NCBI GenBank assembly: GCA_003241965.1
Contig: QBMB01000047.1
Coordinates: 1-35,442, forward strand
DNA length: 35,442 nucleotides
Source of the DNA: Burkholderiales bacterium
GTDB taxonomy: Bacteria; Pseudomonadota; Gammaproteobacteria; Burkholderiales; Burkholderiaceae_C
Direction: 5' to 3'
Part shown: piece by piece, positions 1-7,724 of the stretch
Layout: each line of letters opens with the position of its first letter
How positions within the stretch are numbered: position 1 is the stretch's first letter
Position numbers and translations under genes: made by a program
The notes under the pieces: generated by a model
Database searches by the model: none
Seen by the model: only the letters and a program-made list of their open reading frames with translations
What the model was told of the DNA's origin: nothing

Positions 1-321
1 GTGGTGGACCAGGCGCTGGGCATCGAGCCCAAGGCCGAGGCGCTGCCCGGCAACCAGAGCGACACCGCACCCGATCTCTCGGCCGTGGCCGCGTCCACCA
101 TGTCGCGCCGCATGTTGCCCCAGCCGGCGGGCACCGCGCCCGCCGCGCAGACCCCACCTGAAGGCATGCCCTGGCCCGTGATGCCGCAGGCAGCCGAAGA
201 CGTCGGCACCTCGGACACGCCCCCAACCGTTCCCGGTGGCGAAGTGATCGCCTACGACGAAAACGGCAACAGCAGCCTGGCGCCTCTGGAAGCCGGCAGC
301 ATCATCAGCGAACGCGTCTAG
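1..321 (+). CDS. C-terminal fragment of an unrecognised protein
   Basis: The reading frame is open at the left edge of the window and ends with TAG at 319-321, so only the last 106 or so residues are seen and the real start lies outside. The fragment is rich in Pro, Ala and acidic residues and looks disordered, with no transmembrane segment, cysteine or catalytic motif. I do not recognise the family. Base use resembles the neighbouring genes. It converges on the MCP gene at 438-1988, separated by a GC-rich palindromic repeat that may end both transcripts. Its link to motility is unknown. Confidence 0.55.
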   Translation: MVDQALGIEPKAEALPGNQSDTAPDLSAVAASTMSRRMLPQPAGTAPAAQTPPEGMPWPVMPQAAEDVGTSDTPPTVPGGEVIAYDENGNSSLAPLEAGSIISERV

Positions 322-437
322 AGGGGTTGCCCCTCGGGGAGCGTAGGGCCTGAAACGATTCGCCGCCGGGCCGCCCCAAGGCGAATCAGCCCCCCCGGGG
401 GGCAGCGGACCACGCGCAGCGGGGGAGCGTGGGGGCC
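322..437. repeat. GC-rich palindromic intergenic repeat, copy A
   Basis: The 116 bp between two convergent genes are built from palindromes. They include a C7G6 core at 390-402 and GC-rich runs around it with the sense CCCC...hairpin...CCCCCC/GGGGGG when read on the minus strand. The architecture resembles the elements at 28052-28150 and 34316-34402, though the sequence match is loose. Inference: a dispersed REP-like element that also serves as a bidirectional terminator. Confidence 0.5.
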
Positions 438-1988
438 TCAGGCCCTGAGTTTGAACACCGCCACCGCACCCACCAGATCGGCCGCCTGCGTGCGCAGGCC
501 TGTGGCCGCCGCGGACATCTGCTCCACCAGCGCAGCGTTTTGCTGCGTGGCCTGGTCCATCTGGGTCACGGCCTCGCCAACCTGACCCACACCGGCGCTT
601 TGTTCGGCGCTGGCGTTGCTGATCTCTTCCATGATGGAGGTGACGCGGCGGATCGCCGTCACCACCTCGTTCATGGTGTTGCCCGCGCGGTCCACCAGGG
701 CGGTGCCCTGGCCCACGCGCTCGGCGCTGGTGGAAATCAGTCCCTTGATCTGTTTGGCCGCTTCGGCGCTGCGCTGCGCCAGGTTGCGCACCTCGCCAGC
801 CACCACCGCGAAGCCCCGGCCTTGTTCACCGGCGCGTGCCGCTTCCACCGCCGCGTTGAGCGCCAGGATGTTGGTCTGGAACGCAATGCCATCGATCACG
901 CCAATGATTTCGGCGATCTTCTGGCTGCTGTCGTTGATGTCCTTCATGGTGGTGACGACCTGGCTCACCACCTCGCCGCCCTGGGCTGCCAGGGTCGAGG
1001 CCGACTGCGCCAGCTGGTTGGCCGTGCGCGCGTTGTCGGCGTTCTGCCGCACGGTGGTGCCCAGCTGCTCCATCGAAGCCGAGGTTTCTTCCAGTGCGCT
1101 GGCCTGGCTCTCGGTGCGGCCCGACAGGTCTGCGTTGCCGGCGGCAATTTCCGAGCTGGCGTTGGACACGCCCTCGGCGCCTTCACGCACCCGGCTCACC
1201 GATTGCGCCAGGCGCTCGGTCATGGTGTGCAAAGCTGCCATGGTGCTGGTGGTGTCGCCGGGTTTCAGATCGATGGACACGCTCAGGTCGCCCTGGGCCA
1301 CGGCATCGGCCACCCGCTTGAGCTGGTCGGGGTCTGCGCCGAGCTGCTGTGTCACCTGGCTCAGGTACCAGGCCAGGCCCATCATCGCCAGCGCCACCAC
1401 CATCACGGCGCCGATGACCACGTTGCTGCCGAGATTGGCGAACGAATGCACTTCACCGATGCGGAGCTGCAGCCGTTCGCCCTGGCGCCTTTTCTCCTGG
1501 GCCAGGGGCGCCAGCAGCAGATTGCGGGCGGGGATGGTCTTGTCCACCAGGAACGCAAAGGCTTCGTCCTTTTTGCCCTCCTGGATCAGCGCCACGTTGG
1601 CCGTGCCCTGTTTCCAGAACTCGTCCATCAGGCCGGGCAGCGGGGCAAAGGCCTTGCGCCCATCGTCGTCGATCATGCCGCTGCCAAACGCCGCCAGTTT
1701 TTCGGTCAGCAGCGCTTTCTTGGCGGTCACGTCGTCCAGCGTGGTCTGCAGTTCCTGCGGGTTGCGCGAGAGGATCGCGTGGCGCAGTTGCAGCGAGGTT
1801 CGGGTCACGTTGAGTTCCAGCTCGGCGATCAGTTCGAGCTGCGGCACGTTGGTCTTGCTGATGCGGTCGGCCGAGTCGATGACCTTGTCCATCATGAACC
1901 AGACCGTGAGGGCCACGATGATCAGCAGACCGATCAGCGTGGAGTTGATGAGCAGCAGCCGTTTGGCGAGCGTCATGCGATTGGACAT
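438..1988 (-). CDS. Methyl-accepting chemotaxis protein, membrane receptor
   Basis: A complete 516-residue chemoreceptor. TM1 is at about 10-33, followed by a helical periplasmic ligand domain of four-helix-bundle type (about 34-185), TM2 at about 187-209, a HAMP-like segment (about 212-265), and the coiled-coil signalling domain with its conserved hairpin tip at about 362-400 ([18 protein letters not shown] onward). The tip contacts CheA and CheW. The protein ends in VAVFKLRA and has no NWETF-type CheR/CheB tether. A good ribosome site (AAGGAA) lies 7 nt before the ATG. The gene follows the hybrid kinase at 2219-4468 but has its own sigma-28-like promoter about 150 bp upstream. The ligand cannot be read from the sequence. 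Confidence 0.95.
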   Translation of the reverse strand: MSNRMTLAKRLLLINSTLIGLLIIVALTVWFMMDKVIDSADRISKTNVPQLELIAELELNVTRTSLQLRHAILSRNPQELQTTLDDVTAKKALLTEKLAAFGSGMIDDDGRKAFAPLPGLMDEFWKQGTANVALIQEGKKDEAFAFLVDKTIPARNLLLAPLAQEKRRQGERLQLRIGEVHSFANLGSNVVIGAVMVVALAMMGLAWYLSQVTQQLGADPDQLKRVADAVAQGDLSVSIDLKPGDTTSTMAALHTMTERLAQSVSRVREGAEGVSNASSEIAAGNADLSGRTESQASALEETSASMEQLGTTVRQNADNARTANQLAQSASTLAAQGGEVVSQVVTTMKDINDSSQKIAEIIGVIDGIAFQTNILALNAAVEAARAGEQGRGFAVVAGEVRNLAQRSAEAAKQIKGLISTSAERVGQGTALVDRAGNTMNEVVTAIRRVTSIMEEISNASAEQSAGVGQVGEAVTQMDQATQQNAALVEQMSAAATGLRTQAADLVGAVAVFKLRA

Positions 1989-2138
1989 GGATGTTCCTTG
2001 GTTGGGCTTCCAGGGTTCCCCCCGGTCGGCAACTTGTACAAGTGCCTGGCCAGATCATCCTGCGGGTGCGGATCGCGCAAAGCCCCGATGAATCGGGGGT
2101 TCACGGCTCAGATCGCGACAACTCCATGGTTGCCACTT

Positions 2139-2165
2139 GTTTCGACCCGCTCAGCGGCAACTTGA
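2139..2165 (-). promoter_or_regulatory. Sigma-28 (FliA)-type promoter for the MCP gene
   Basis: On the minus strand the site reads TCAA-N15-GTCGAAAC, compared with the usual TAAA-N15-GCCGATAA. It lies in the 230-bp gap between the hybrid kinase and the MCP and predicts a leader of about 140 nt. The same 15-nt spacing recurs at the che, fliS, fliC and motA sites of this window. Confidence 0.6.
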
Positions 2166-2218
2166 GAGTGCACACCAACTTTTGTGTGCGAATTCGAACA
2201 CAAGGGGCTGGTGTGTCT

Positions 2219-4468
2219 TCAGACGGCGATGGCCGGCGAAAACTGCTGCAGGGCCTGCTGCGTGCGTGCGGCGTCGGCCAGCAGCTGGGTGCCCAGCTCA
2301 TGGCGCAACGACGGGTTGTCCTCCGGGGCCAGGCGCTCGATCTGGGCCGACGTGCGCACCAGTGCCCGAAAGCCGAGCAACATGGCCGTGCCCTTGAGCT
2401 TGTGCGCGTCGTAGGCGATCTGCGCGGGATCGCCCGCGGCCAGGGCAGCGATCAACACATGAACGCTGCCTGCCGGTGGTTCGAACAGCGTGCCCAGCAG
2501 CTCGTCCATGGTGTCGGGCGGCATCATCGAGACGATCTCGGTGTACGACTCGGTGTCGATCAGACCCGCCGGGCAGGCGGGCAGCTCGTCCAGCCCGGGC
2601 AGCACAGGCGCAGGGGCGGGCGCGCTCACCAGCACGGTAGAAGCATCCAGCAGGCCGCAGCGCTCCAGGGCGCGCTGCAGGTCACGGGTCTGCAGCGGTT
2701 TGCTGGCGAACTCGTTCACACCCACTTCCAGCGCCTTCTTGCGCGTGTCGTTCACCACATCGGCTGTGACCAGCACGATCTTCAGATCCTTGTTGGGGCC
2801 CTCCAGCGCACGAATCGCCTCGGTGGTGGCCATGCCGTCCAGCACGGGCATGTGGTAGTCCAGCAGCAGCACGTCGAAGCGCTGGCGCTCCAGCAGTTGC
2901 AGCGCTTCCTGGCCGTTCCCGCAGAACACCGCCTCGTGCCCCATGCGCTCCAGCAGGATGTGCATGTACTTGAGGTTGATCGGGTGGTCTTCGGCCACCA
3001 GCACGCGCAGCCGGCGCGTTTGGCCCGGTTCCTGCGCCGCGTGCACCGTTCGCGCAGGCGCCACGGTCTCGGGCAGGATCAGGTGCACGGTGAACAGCGA
3101 GCCACGGCCCGGTTCGCTGCTGACCTGGATGTTGCCGCCCATCATGACGGCCAGGTTGCGCGAAATCTCCAGCCCCAGCCCGCTGCCGCCAATGCGCCGG
3201 CGCACCGAGTTGTCGGCCTGGTAGAAGCGGGTGAAGAGCTGGGCCAGGGTGGCTTGGTCCATGCCCATGCCGGTGTCCTGCACCGTCAGGCAGATGCCGG
3301 CGGGCGTGCCTTCGAGCCTGGAGAGGCGGGCCGTGATCTGCCCTTCGCTGGTGAACTTCACCGCGTTGCCGAGCAGGTTGAACAGGATCTGGCGCACCCG
3401 TGTGGGGTCGGCCATCACCCACTCGGGCAGGTCGGCTTCGGTGTTCACCTGCAGCGTGATGCCCTTCTCGCGGGCGGCCGCGCGCATGAGGCTTTCCACC
3501 TCTTGCGCCAGTGTGCGCAGGCGCACCGGCTCGGGCGCCAGGCTCAGCGTGCCCGACTCCATGGTCGACACATCCAGGATGTCGTTGAGCACGCCCAGCA
3601 GGTGTTGCGCGGAGTCGTTGGCGGTCTGCACATAGTCGCGTTGCGGCCCCGAGAGCGGGGTTTCACCGAGCAGGTTGAGCATGCCCAGCACCCCCTGGAA
3701 CGGAGTGCGGATTTCGTGACTCATGTTGGCCAGGAACACGCTCTTGCCGTGGTTGGCGGCGTCGGCCTGGTCCTTGGCCACGGCCAGTTCGCGGGTGACG
3801 CGTTGCAGGACTTCGTATTGCGCAACCTGGCGGCGCAAGTGGCGCACCAGCAGTGCCACGAACAGCAGCAACACGCCCGCCTGCACGCCGGCCAGGGCGA
3901 TCACCACTTGGCCCTGGTCGCGCAGCTGGATGTTGCGCTCGTCCACAAAGCGTGCAGTGGCGCGGTTGGCCTCCCGGGTGAGTTCACCCAGTGCCGGTTC
4001 GATCTTCTCGATGGACTCGATCAATGCCAGCCGCGGGGCGCGCTGCGCCAGCAATCCATTCGGGTCGGCGAAGACAGGATCGGCCTGGGTGACAAATGCG
4101 TTCACCAGTTCGATGGCATTGAGGTAGGCCGGTGTGGTGTCAAGCAGGTCGCTGCGCGGCATGTCGGTGACCAGCGCGATCCGGCTGACGAACACCTCGT
4201 AGCGTTCGACCAGAAAGTCGGTCTCGACCTTGGACTCGGGGTCGATGGAGCTGTGCACCGCGTAGGCCAGGTGGCTCAGCTCGCGCTCCAGCTGGTACGA
4301 CTGCCACATGATCGAGTCGACCTGGTTGATCGCCACGTCCTGCATCAGGTTGAACTGCTTCCACTGGATGTAGCTCAGGGGCGTCAAGGTCACCAGCAGG
4401 GCTGCGCCGATCGCGGCCACCCAGTGTCCGACACGCCAGCCCGCCACGCCGGTTGGTCTGGAGTTCAT
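2219..4468 (-). CDS. Hybrid histidine kinase with receiver and Hpt domains
   Basis: A 749-residue inner-membrane sensor kinase of BarA-like layout. TM1 is at about 14-36, a mostly helical periplasmic domain spans about 37-186, and TM2 about 187-209. HisKA follows with the H-box at 246-256 (phospho-His 251). The HATPase carries the N-box around 364-373, DTGMGM at 398-403 and GSGLGL at 428-433. The receiver has acidic E493/D494, phospho-acceptor D537 and K590, and the C-terminal Hpt domain has H689 in AHKLKG. This allows a full His-Asp-His relay, but no cognate response regulator lies next to it. Its ATG overlaps the stop of the upstream exported protein as ATGA (4465-4468), so the two are translationally coupled. 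Position at the end of the che operon suggests a motility-related role, which is inference. Confidence 0.93.
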   Translation of the reverse strand: MNSRPTGVAGWRVGHWVAAIGAALLVTLTPLSYIQWKQFNLMQDVAINQVDSIMWQSYQLERELSHLAYAVHSSIDPESKVETDFLVERYEVFVSRIALVTDMPRSDLLDTTPAYLNAIELVNAFVTQADPVFADPNGLLAQRAPRLALIESIEKIEPALGELTREANRATARFVDERNIQLRDQGQVVIALAGVQAGVLLLFVALLVRHLRRQVAQYEVLQRVTRELAVAKDQADAANHGKSVFLANMSHEIRTPFQGVLGMLNLLGETPLSGPQRDYVQTANDSAQHLLGVLNDILDVSTMESGTLSLAPEPVRLRTLAQEVESLMRAAAREKGITLQVNTEADLPEWVMADPTRVRQILFNLLGNAVKFTSEGQITARLSRLEGTPAGICLTVQDTGMGMDQATLAQLFTRFYQADNSVRRRIGGSGLGLEISRNLAVMMGGNIQVSSEPGRGSLFTVHLILPETVAPARTVHAAQEPGQTRRLRVLVAEDHPINLKYMHILLERMGHEAVFCGNGQEALQLLERQRFDVLLLDYHMPVLDGMATTEAIRALEGPNKDLKIVLVTADVVNDTRKKALEVGVNEFASKPLQTRDLQRALERCGLLDASTVLVSAPAPAPVLPGLDELPACPAGLIDTESYTEIVSMMPPDTMDELLGTLFEPPAGSVHVLIAALAAGDPAQIAYDAHKLKGTAMLLGFRALVRTSAQIERLAPEDNPSLRHELGTQLLADAARTQQALQQFSPAIAV

Positions 4469-4971
4469 TTCAGGTCCAGGGCCTTGAGTTGCCAGATCGA
4501 ACGTTCGTAGTAGACGGAGGTGCGCAGCTCCGCTGCGTTGTCAAACGGATAGACCACAAACAGTGGGCCCTTGCTGCGCACGGGGATCGGCTTGTCGTCG
4601 ATGAGGCGCGCCATGAGCACGCCGTACTTGCCGACGTCCTCCATTGGAATGCTGATCGCGTAGTCGTTGATTGCTACCGCACTCAAGGTGGTGCCGCTGG
4701 CCTTGACGGCCGCGAGCACGTCCGACAGGAGCGGGCCGGTGAACTTCACCGGTTTGTCGTACCAGGGCGTGCGCGTGGTGAAGCTGTGCTGGGGCAACTT
4801 CTCGATCATGGCCATGTCGAACACGGCGAGCTCACCCTTGTTCTTTTCGGCGATCTTGCCGCTCACGCTCAGGATCGTTCGGCCCTTGGGGGCCTCCAGA
4901 CCTTGCGCGAAACACAGGGGGGTGACTGCAGCCGCAGCCAGCAGCAGGGTGAAGAGGCGACGGGCGTTCAT
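4465..4971 (-). CDS. Exported sulfite-oxidase-fold (molybdopterin-domain-like) protein
   Basis: A 168-residue protein with a Sec signal peptide (basic MNARR, hydrophobic 6-19, likely cut after CFA near residue 22). The mature part resembles the oxidoreductase molybdopterin-binding fold: a KFTGPLLSDVLAAV segment, then NDYAISIPMEDV, then KGPLFVVYPFD. The mature chain has no cysteine, so the usual thiolate ligand to molybdenum is missing and enzyme activity of that type is unlikely. The whole family assignment rests on motif resemblance. The ATG at 4971 was chosen because it starts the signal peptide; the longer open frame upstream runs antisense-like through cheB. It sits 38 bp after cheB and overlaps the hybrid kinase by 4 bp, so a periplasmic ligand-binding partner for that kinase is a reasonable inference. 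Confidence 0.75.
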   Translation of the reverse strand: MNARRLFTLLLAAAAVTPLCFAQGLEAPKGRTILSVSGKIAEKNKGELAVFDMAMIEKLPQHSFTTRTPWYDKPVKFTGPLLSDVLAAVKASGTTLSAVAINDYAISIPMEDVGKYGVLMARLIDDKPIPVRSKGPLFVVYPFDNAAELRTSVYYERSIWQLKALDLK

Positions 4972-5009
4972 GGGAAAGGTCCTTGAGGAGAGCTGGAATG
5001 GGGGAAGGG

Positions 5010-6101
5010 TCAGATGCGGTGGCGCACGCCGGCCGGTGCGCTGGCCAGGCGGTTGAGCACGGCCGATGCGATTTGTGTGAGCGGGAGGATTTCGTGCGCC
5101 GCGCCACACTGAATGGCCATGCGCGGCATGCCGAAGACCACGCAGCTGGCTTCGTCCTGCACGTAGTTGTAGCTGCCGGCGTCCTTCATCTCGCGCATGG
5201 CCTGCGCGCCGTCGGCGCCCATGCCGGTGAGCATGATGCCCAGCGCGTTGGGGCCGAGCACGCGCGCGGCCGACTTGAACAGCACTTCCACCGAAGGGCG
5301 GTGGCGGTTGACCGGCTCGGTGTCTTCGACCACGGCCACGTAGTTGGAGCCGCTGCGGTCGATGCGCAGGTGGTGGCCACCGGGCGCGATGTAGGCGTGG
5401 CCGGGCAGGATGCGCTGGCCATGCTGCGCCTCTTGCACGCGGATGCGGCACAGCGTGTTGAGCCGGTTGGCAAAGCTGGTGGTGAAGCCGGGCGGCATGT
5501 GTTGTGTGATCACGATCGCGGGCGCGTCCGCCGGCATGGGCATGAGCACTTCGCGGATGGCTTCGGTGCCGCCGGTGGAGGCGCCGATGCAGATGATTTT
5601 TTCGGTGGACACGCGGGGCAATGCTGCGCGTGGCGGCTCCGCAGCGCTGCTGCCGGCCGGGGCCGCGCTGGCGCCGGGCGCGGGTGGCAGGCGCTTCACG
5701 TGGGCCGAGGCCGCCACGCGGATCTTGTCCACGATGTCACCGGCCAGCTCCTGCAGACCACTGCTCACGCCGATGCGCGGCTTGGCCACGAAATCGACCG
5801 CGCCCATCTCCAGCGCGCGCAGCGTGGTCTCCGCGCCTTGTTCGGTGAGGGTGGAGACCATCACCACCGGCATGGGCCGCAGGCGCATCAGGCGCGAGAG
5901 GAATTCCAGCCCGTCCATGCGCGGCATCTCCACGTCCAGCGTGATGACGTCGGGGTTGGTTTCGCGGATCATCTCGCGCGCCACCAGCGGGTCGGCCGCA
6001 GCGCCCACGCAGGTCATGTCGGGCTGGCGGTTGATGATTTCGGTGAGCAGGCTGCGCACCAGGGCGGAATCGTCCACCACGACCACTTTGATCTTTGCCA
6101 T
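5010..6101 (-). CDS. cheB: CheB, receptor methylesterase/glutaminase response regulator
   Basis: A 363-residue cytoplasmic protein that removes methyl groups from receptor glutamates during adaptation and can deamidate receptor glutamines. The receiver domain (1-120) has acidic D10/D11, phospho-acceptor D56 in [10 protein letters not shown] and K107. A Pro/Ala-rich linker (about 136-163) leads to the esterase domain, with catalytic S175 in GASTGG, H201 in TQHMPPGF and D297 in GMGADG. Length is normal for the family. It lies 30 bp after cheD, and the order cheR-cheD-cheB fits an adaptation sub-operon. Confidence 0.97.
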   Translation of the reverse strand: MAKIKVVVVDDSALVRSLLTEIINRQPDMTCVGAAADPLVAREMIRETNPDVITLDVEMPRMDGLEFLSRLMRLRPMPVVMVSTLTEQGAETTLRALEMGAVDFVAKPRIGVSSGLQELAGDIVDKIRVAASAHVKRLPPAPGASAAPAGSSAAEPPRAALPRVSTEKIICIGASTGGTEAIREVLMPMPADAPAIVITQHMPPGFTTSFANRLNTLCRIRVQEAQHGQRILPGHAYIAPGGHHLRIDRSGSNYVAVVEDTEPVNRHRPSVEVLFKSAARVLGPNALGIMLTGMGADGAQAMREMKDAGSYNYVQDEASCVVFGMPRMAIQCGAAHEILPLTQIASAVLNRLASAPAGVRHRI

Positions 6102-6131
6102 GGTCCTCTCCTTGTCTTCTTGTGAATGGCT

Positions 6132-6761
6132 TCAGAACAGGTCGACCGAACCGCCCGAGATGGCCTTGGCCACCACAGACGCGCTGCTCTTGCGTTCTGA
6201 CGTTTCCAGTGTTTCGGGGTGCGAGTGCGCCAGCCGCTTCACCATGGCCTTGCCGGTGGCCGGGAAGTAACACACCTTGCGCGGGTGGATGTCCAGCACG
6301 TCTTTGGAAATCACCGCGATGCGCTCGGTCTGCAGGTAGTCGAGCACGAACTTGGTATTGCGCTCACCCACGTTCATGGTGGTGAAGGTGTGCATGACCT
6401 GACCGCCACCGAACACCTTGGCCTGCATGGTCTCGCGCCGCGCACCCAGCTTCATCATCTCGTTGATCAGCAGTTCCATGGCAAACGAGCCATAGCGCCC
6501 GCCCGCTTCATTGCCGCCGTCGGGCAGCATGAAATGGTTCATGCCACCCACGCGCACGCGCGGGTCGTAGATGCATGCCGCGATGCACGAGCCCAGCACC
6601 GTCATGACCATCATGTCGTCAGCGGTCACGAAGTACTCGCCAGGCAGCACCTTCACCGAGTCCTGGTGGAAGTGGTGGTCGTGGTAGAAAAAACTGGCCT
6701 CGCCCGGCTTGCACTTGCGCGCCTTGAGCTGGTCGAGTCGGGAGGTGGGGGCTGCGATCAT
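6132..6761 (-). CDS. cheD: CheD, chemoreceptor glutamine deamidase
   Basis: 209 residues. CheD converts specific receptor glutamines to glutamate. The catalytic set is visible: T54, C59 in VLGSCIAACIYDP and H76 in GGMNHFMLPDG. The start at 6761 (MIAAPTSRLDQL) is preferred over one 29 codons upstream, because the extra residues would lie inside the end of cheR and resemble no CheD. The gap to the cheR stop is 10 bp. The C-terminus is extended and ends in GGSVDLF, a tail matched by the end of the CheZ-like protein in the same operon (GSIDLF), which may be a docking peptide. Confidence 0.95.
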   Translation of the reverse strand: MIAAPTSRLDQLKARKCKPGEASFFYHDHHFHQDSVKVLPGEYFVTADDMMVMTVLGSCIAACIYDPRVRVGGMNHFMLPDGGNEAGGRYGSFAMELLINEMMKLGARRETMQAKVFGGGQVMHTFTTMNVGERNTKFVLDYLQTERIAVISKDVLDIHPRKVCYFPATGKAMVKRLAHSHPETLETSERKSSASVVAKAISGGSVDLF

Positions 6762-6771
6762 GGGGTCTTGC

Positions 6772-7662
6772 TCACAGACGTTCGTACACCGTCTTTCCGC
6801 GCAGTGCGAAAAGATGGCGGGCGTCGCTGAAGTTCTCGGCGTGACCAACGAACAGCATGCCGCCGGGCTTCATCACGCGGTGGATGCGCTCCAGCACCTC
6901 GCGCTGTGTGGCGGCGTCGAAATAGATCATCACGTTGCGGCAGAACACCACGTCGAAGGGTTCCCGGAACGGCAGGTCGTGGATCAGGTTCACGGTCTGG
7001 AAACTCAGGTTCTTCTGCAGCTCGGGCTTCACGCGCATGAAGCCTTCGTTGGCGCCCTTGCCGCGCATGAAGAAACGCTGCATGCGCTCGGGGCTCAGGC
7101 CCTTGGTGCCGTCGGTCTTGTAGACACCGCGCTGCGCGGTGGCCAGCACTTTGGTGTCGATGTCGCTGTTGGTGATCTGGAACGAACCACTGGCCCCCAG
7201 GCCTTCTGTTGCGGTCATGGCGATCGAGTAGGGCTCTTCACCGGTGGAAGCCGCCGAGCACCAGATGCGCCAGTTGTGGGTGCGTTTGGCGGCGAACATC
7301 TGCGCCAGGATCTCGAAGTGGTGCTGCTCGCGGAAGAACGCGGTGAGGTTGGTGGTGAGGGCGTTGATGAACTCCTGCCACTCGGCGCCGTCGTGGTGTT
7401 CGAGCCAGTCGAGGTAGGTCTTGAAGCTGTCGTGACCGGTGTCGCGCAGACGGCGTGAGACGCGGCTGTACACCATGGCGTGTTTGCCATCGTGCAGGCT
7501 GATGCCGGCCTTCTTGTAAATCAGCGCCTTGATGCGCGAGAAGTCGGCGTCGGACCAGACGAACTCGCGGCCTTCGGCCAGCGGGCCGTCATCAGACGCA
7601 GGGGTTCTGGGGGGCGGCACCGGACGCGCGACGCGTTGAGGGGAGGGTGTCTGCTGCAGCAT
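6772..7662 (-). CDS. cheR: CheR, chemoreceptor glutamate methyltransferase
   Basis: 296 residues. CheR transfers methyl groups from S-adenosylmethionine to receptor glutamates. After a Pro-rich N-terminal extension (about 1-32) comes the helical CheR N-domain, with basic residues for receptor binding around 66-72. The SAM domain has CSAASTGEEPYS near 135-146 and CRNVMIYFD, ending in the usual GHAEN region. The ATG at 7662 starts the first convincing CheR sequence; codons further upstream in this frame run through cheA. The gene lies 62 bp after cheA, where many related clusters carry cheW or a receptor gene; here there is only a short GC hairpin. Confidence 0.95.
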   Translation of the reverse strand: MLQQTPSPQRVARPVPPPRTPASDDGPLAEGREFVWSDADFSRIKALIYKKAGISLHDGKHAMVYSRVSRRLRDTGHDSFKTYLDWLEHHDGAEWQEFINALTTNLTAFFREQHHFEILAQMFAAKRTHNWRIWCSAASTGEEPYSIAMTATEGLGASGSFQITNSDIDTKVLATAQRGVYKTDGTKGLSPERMQRFFMRGKGANEGFMRVKPELQKNLSFQTVNLIHDLPFREPFDVVFCRNVMIYFDAATQREVLERIHRVMKPGGMLFVGHAENFSDARHLFALRGKTVYERL

Positions 7663-7689
7663 CGGGTGTCCTGAGCGGTTGGGGACTTG

Positions 7690-7704
7690 GCGCGCGAGGC
7701 GCGC
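7690..7704 (-). other. GC hairpin in the cheA-cheR gap
   Basis: GCGCGC-GAG-GCGCGC forms a 6-bp stem with a 3-nt loop in the only gap of more than 50 bp between cheA and the adaptation genes. No U-run follows, so it is not a clear terminator. It could reduce read-through or protect the mRNA, but nothing in the sequence proves a role. Confidence 0.3.
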
Positions 7705-7724
7705 GGGGAGTACTTCGAGGGCGT

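Noticed and set aside
429..2165. Long plus-strand frame opposite the MCP gene
   Set aside because: Antisense shadow of a clear MCP; His/Gly/Ala-rich translation of a GC-rich complementary strand with no family match.
1991..4510. 839-codon plus-strand frame opposite the hybrid kinase
   Set aside because: The minus strand encodes a full kinase with all motifs; the opposite frame is rich in His, Gln and Arg and shows no domain.
4972..5451. Extended start for the molybdopterin-fold protein
   Set aside because: The extra 160 residues run through cheB in another frame and would hide the signal peptide.
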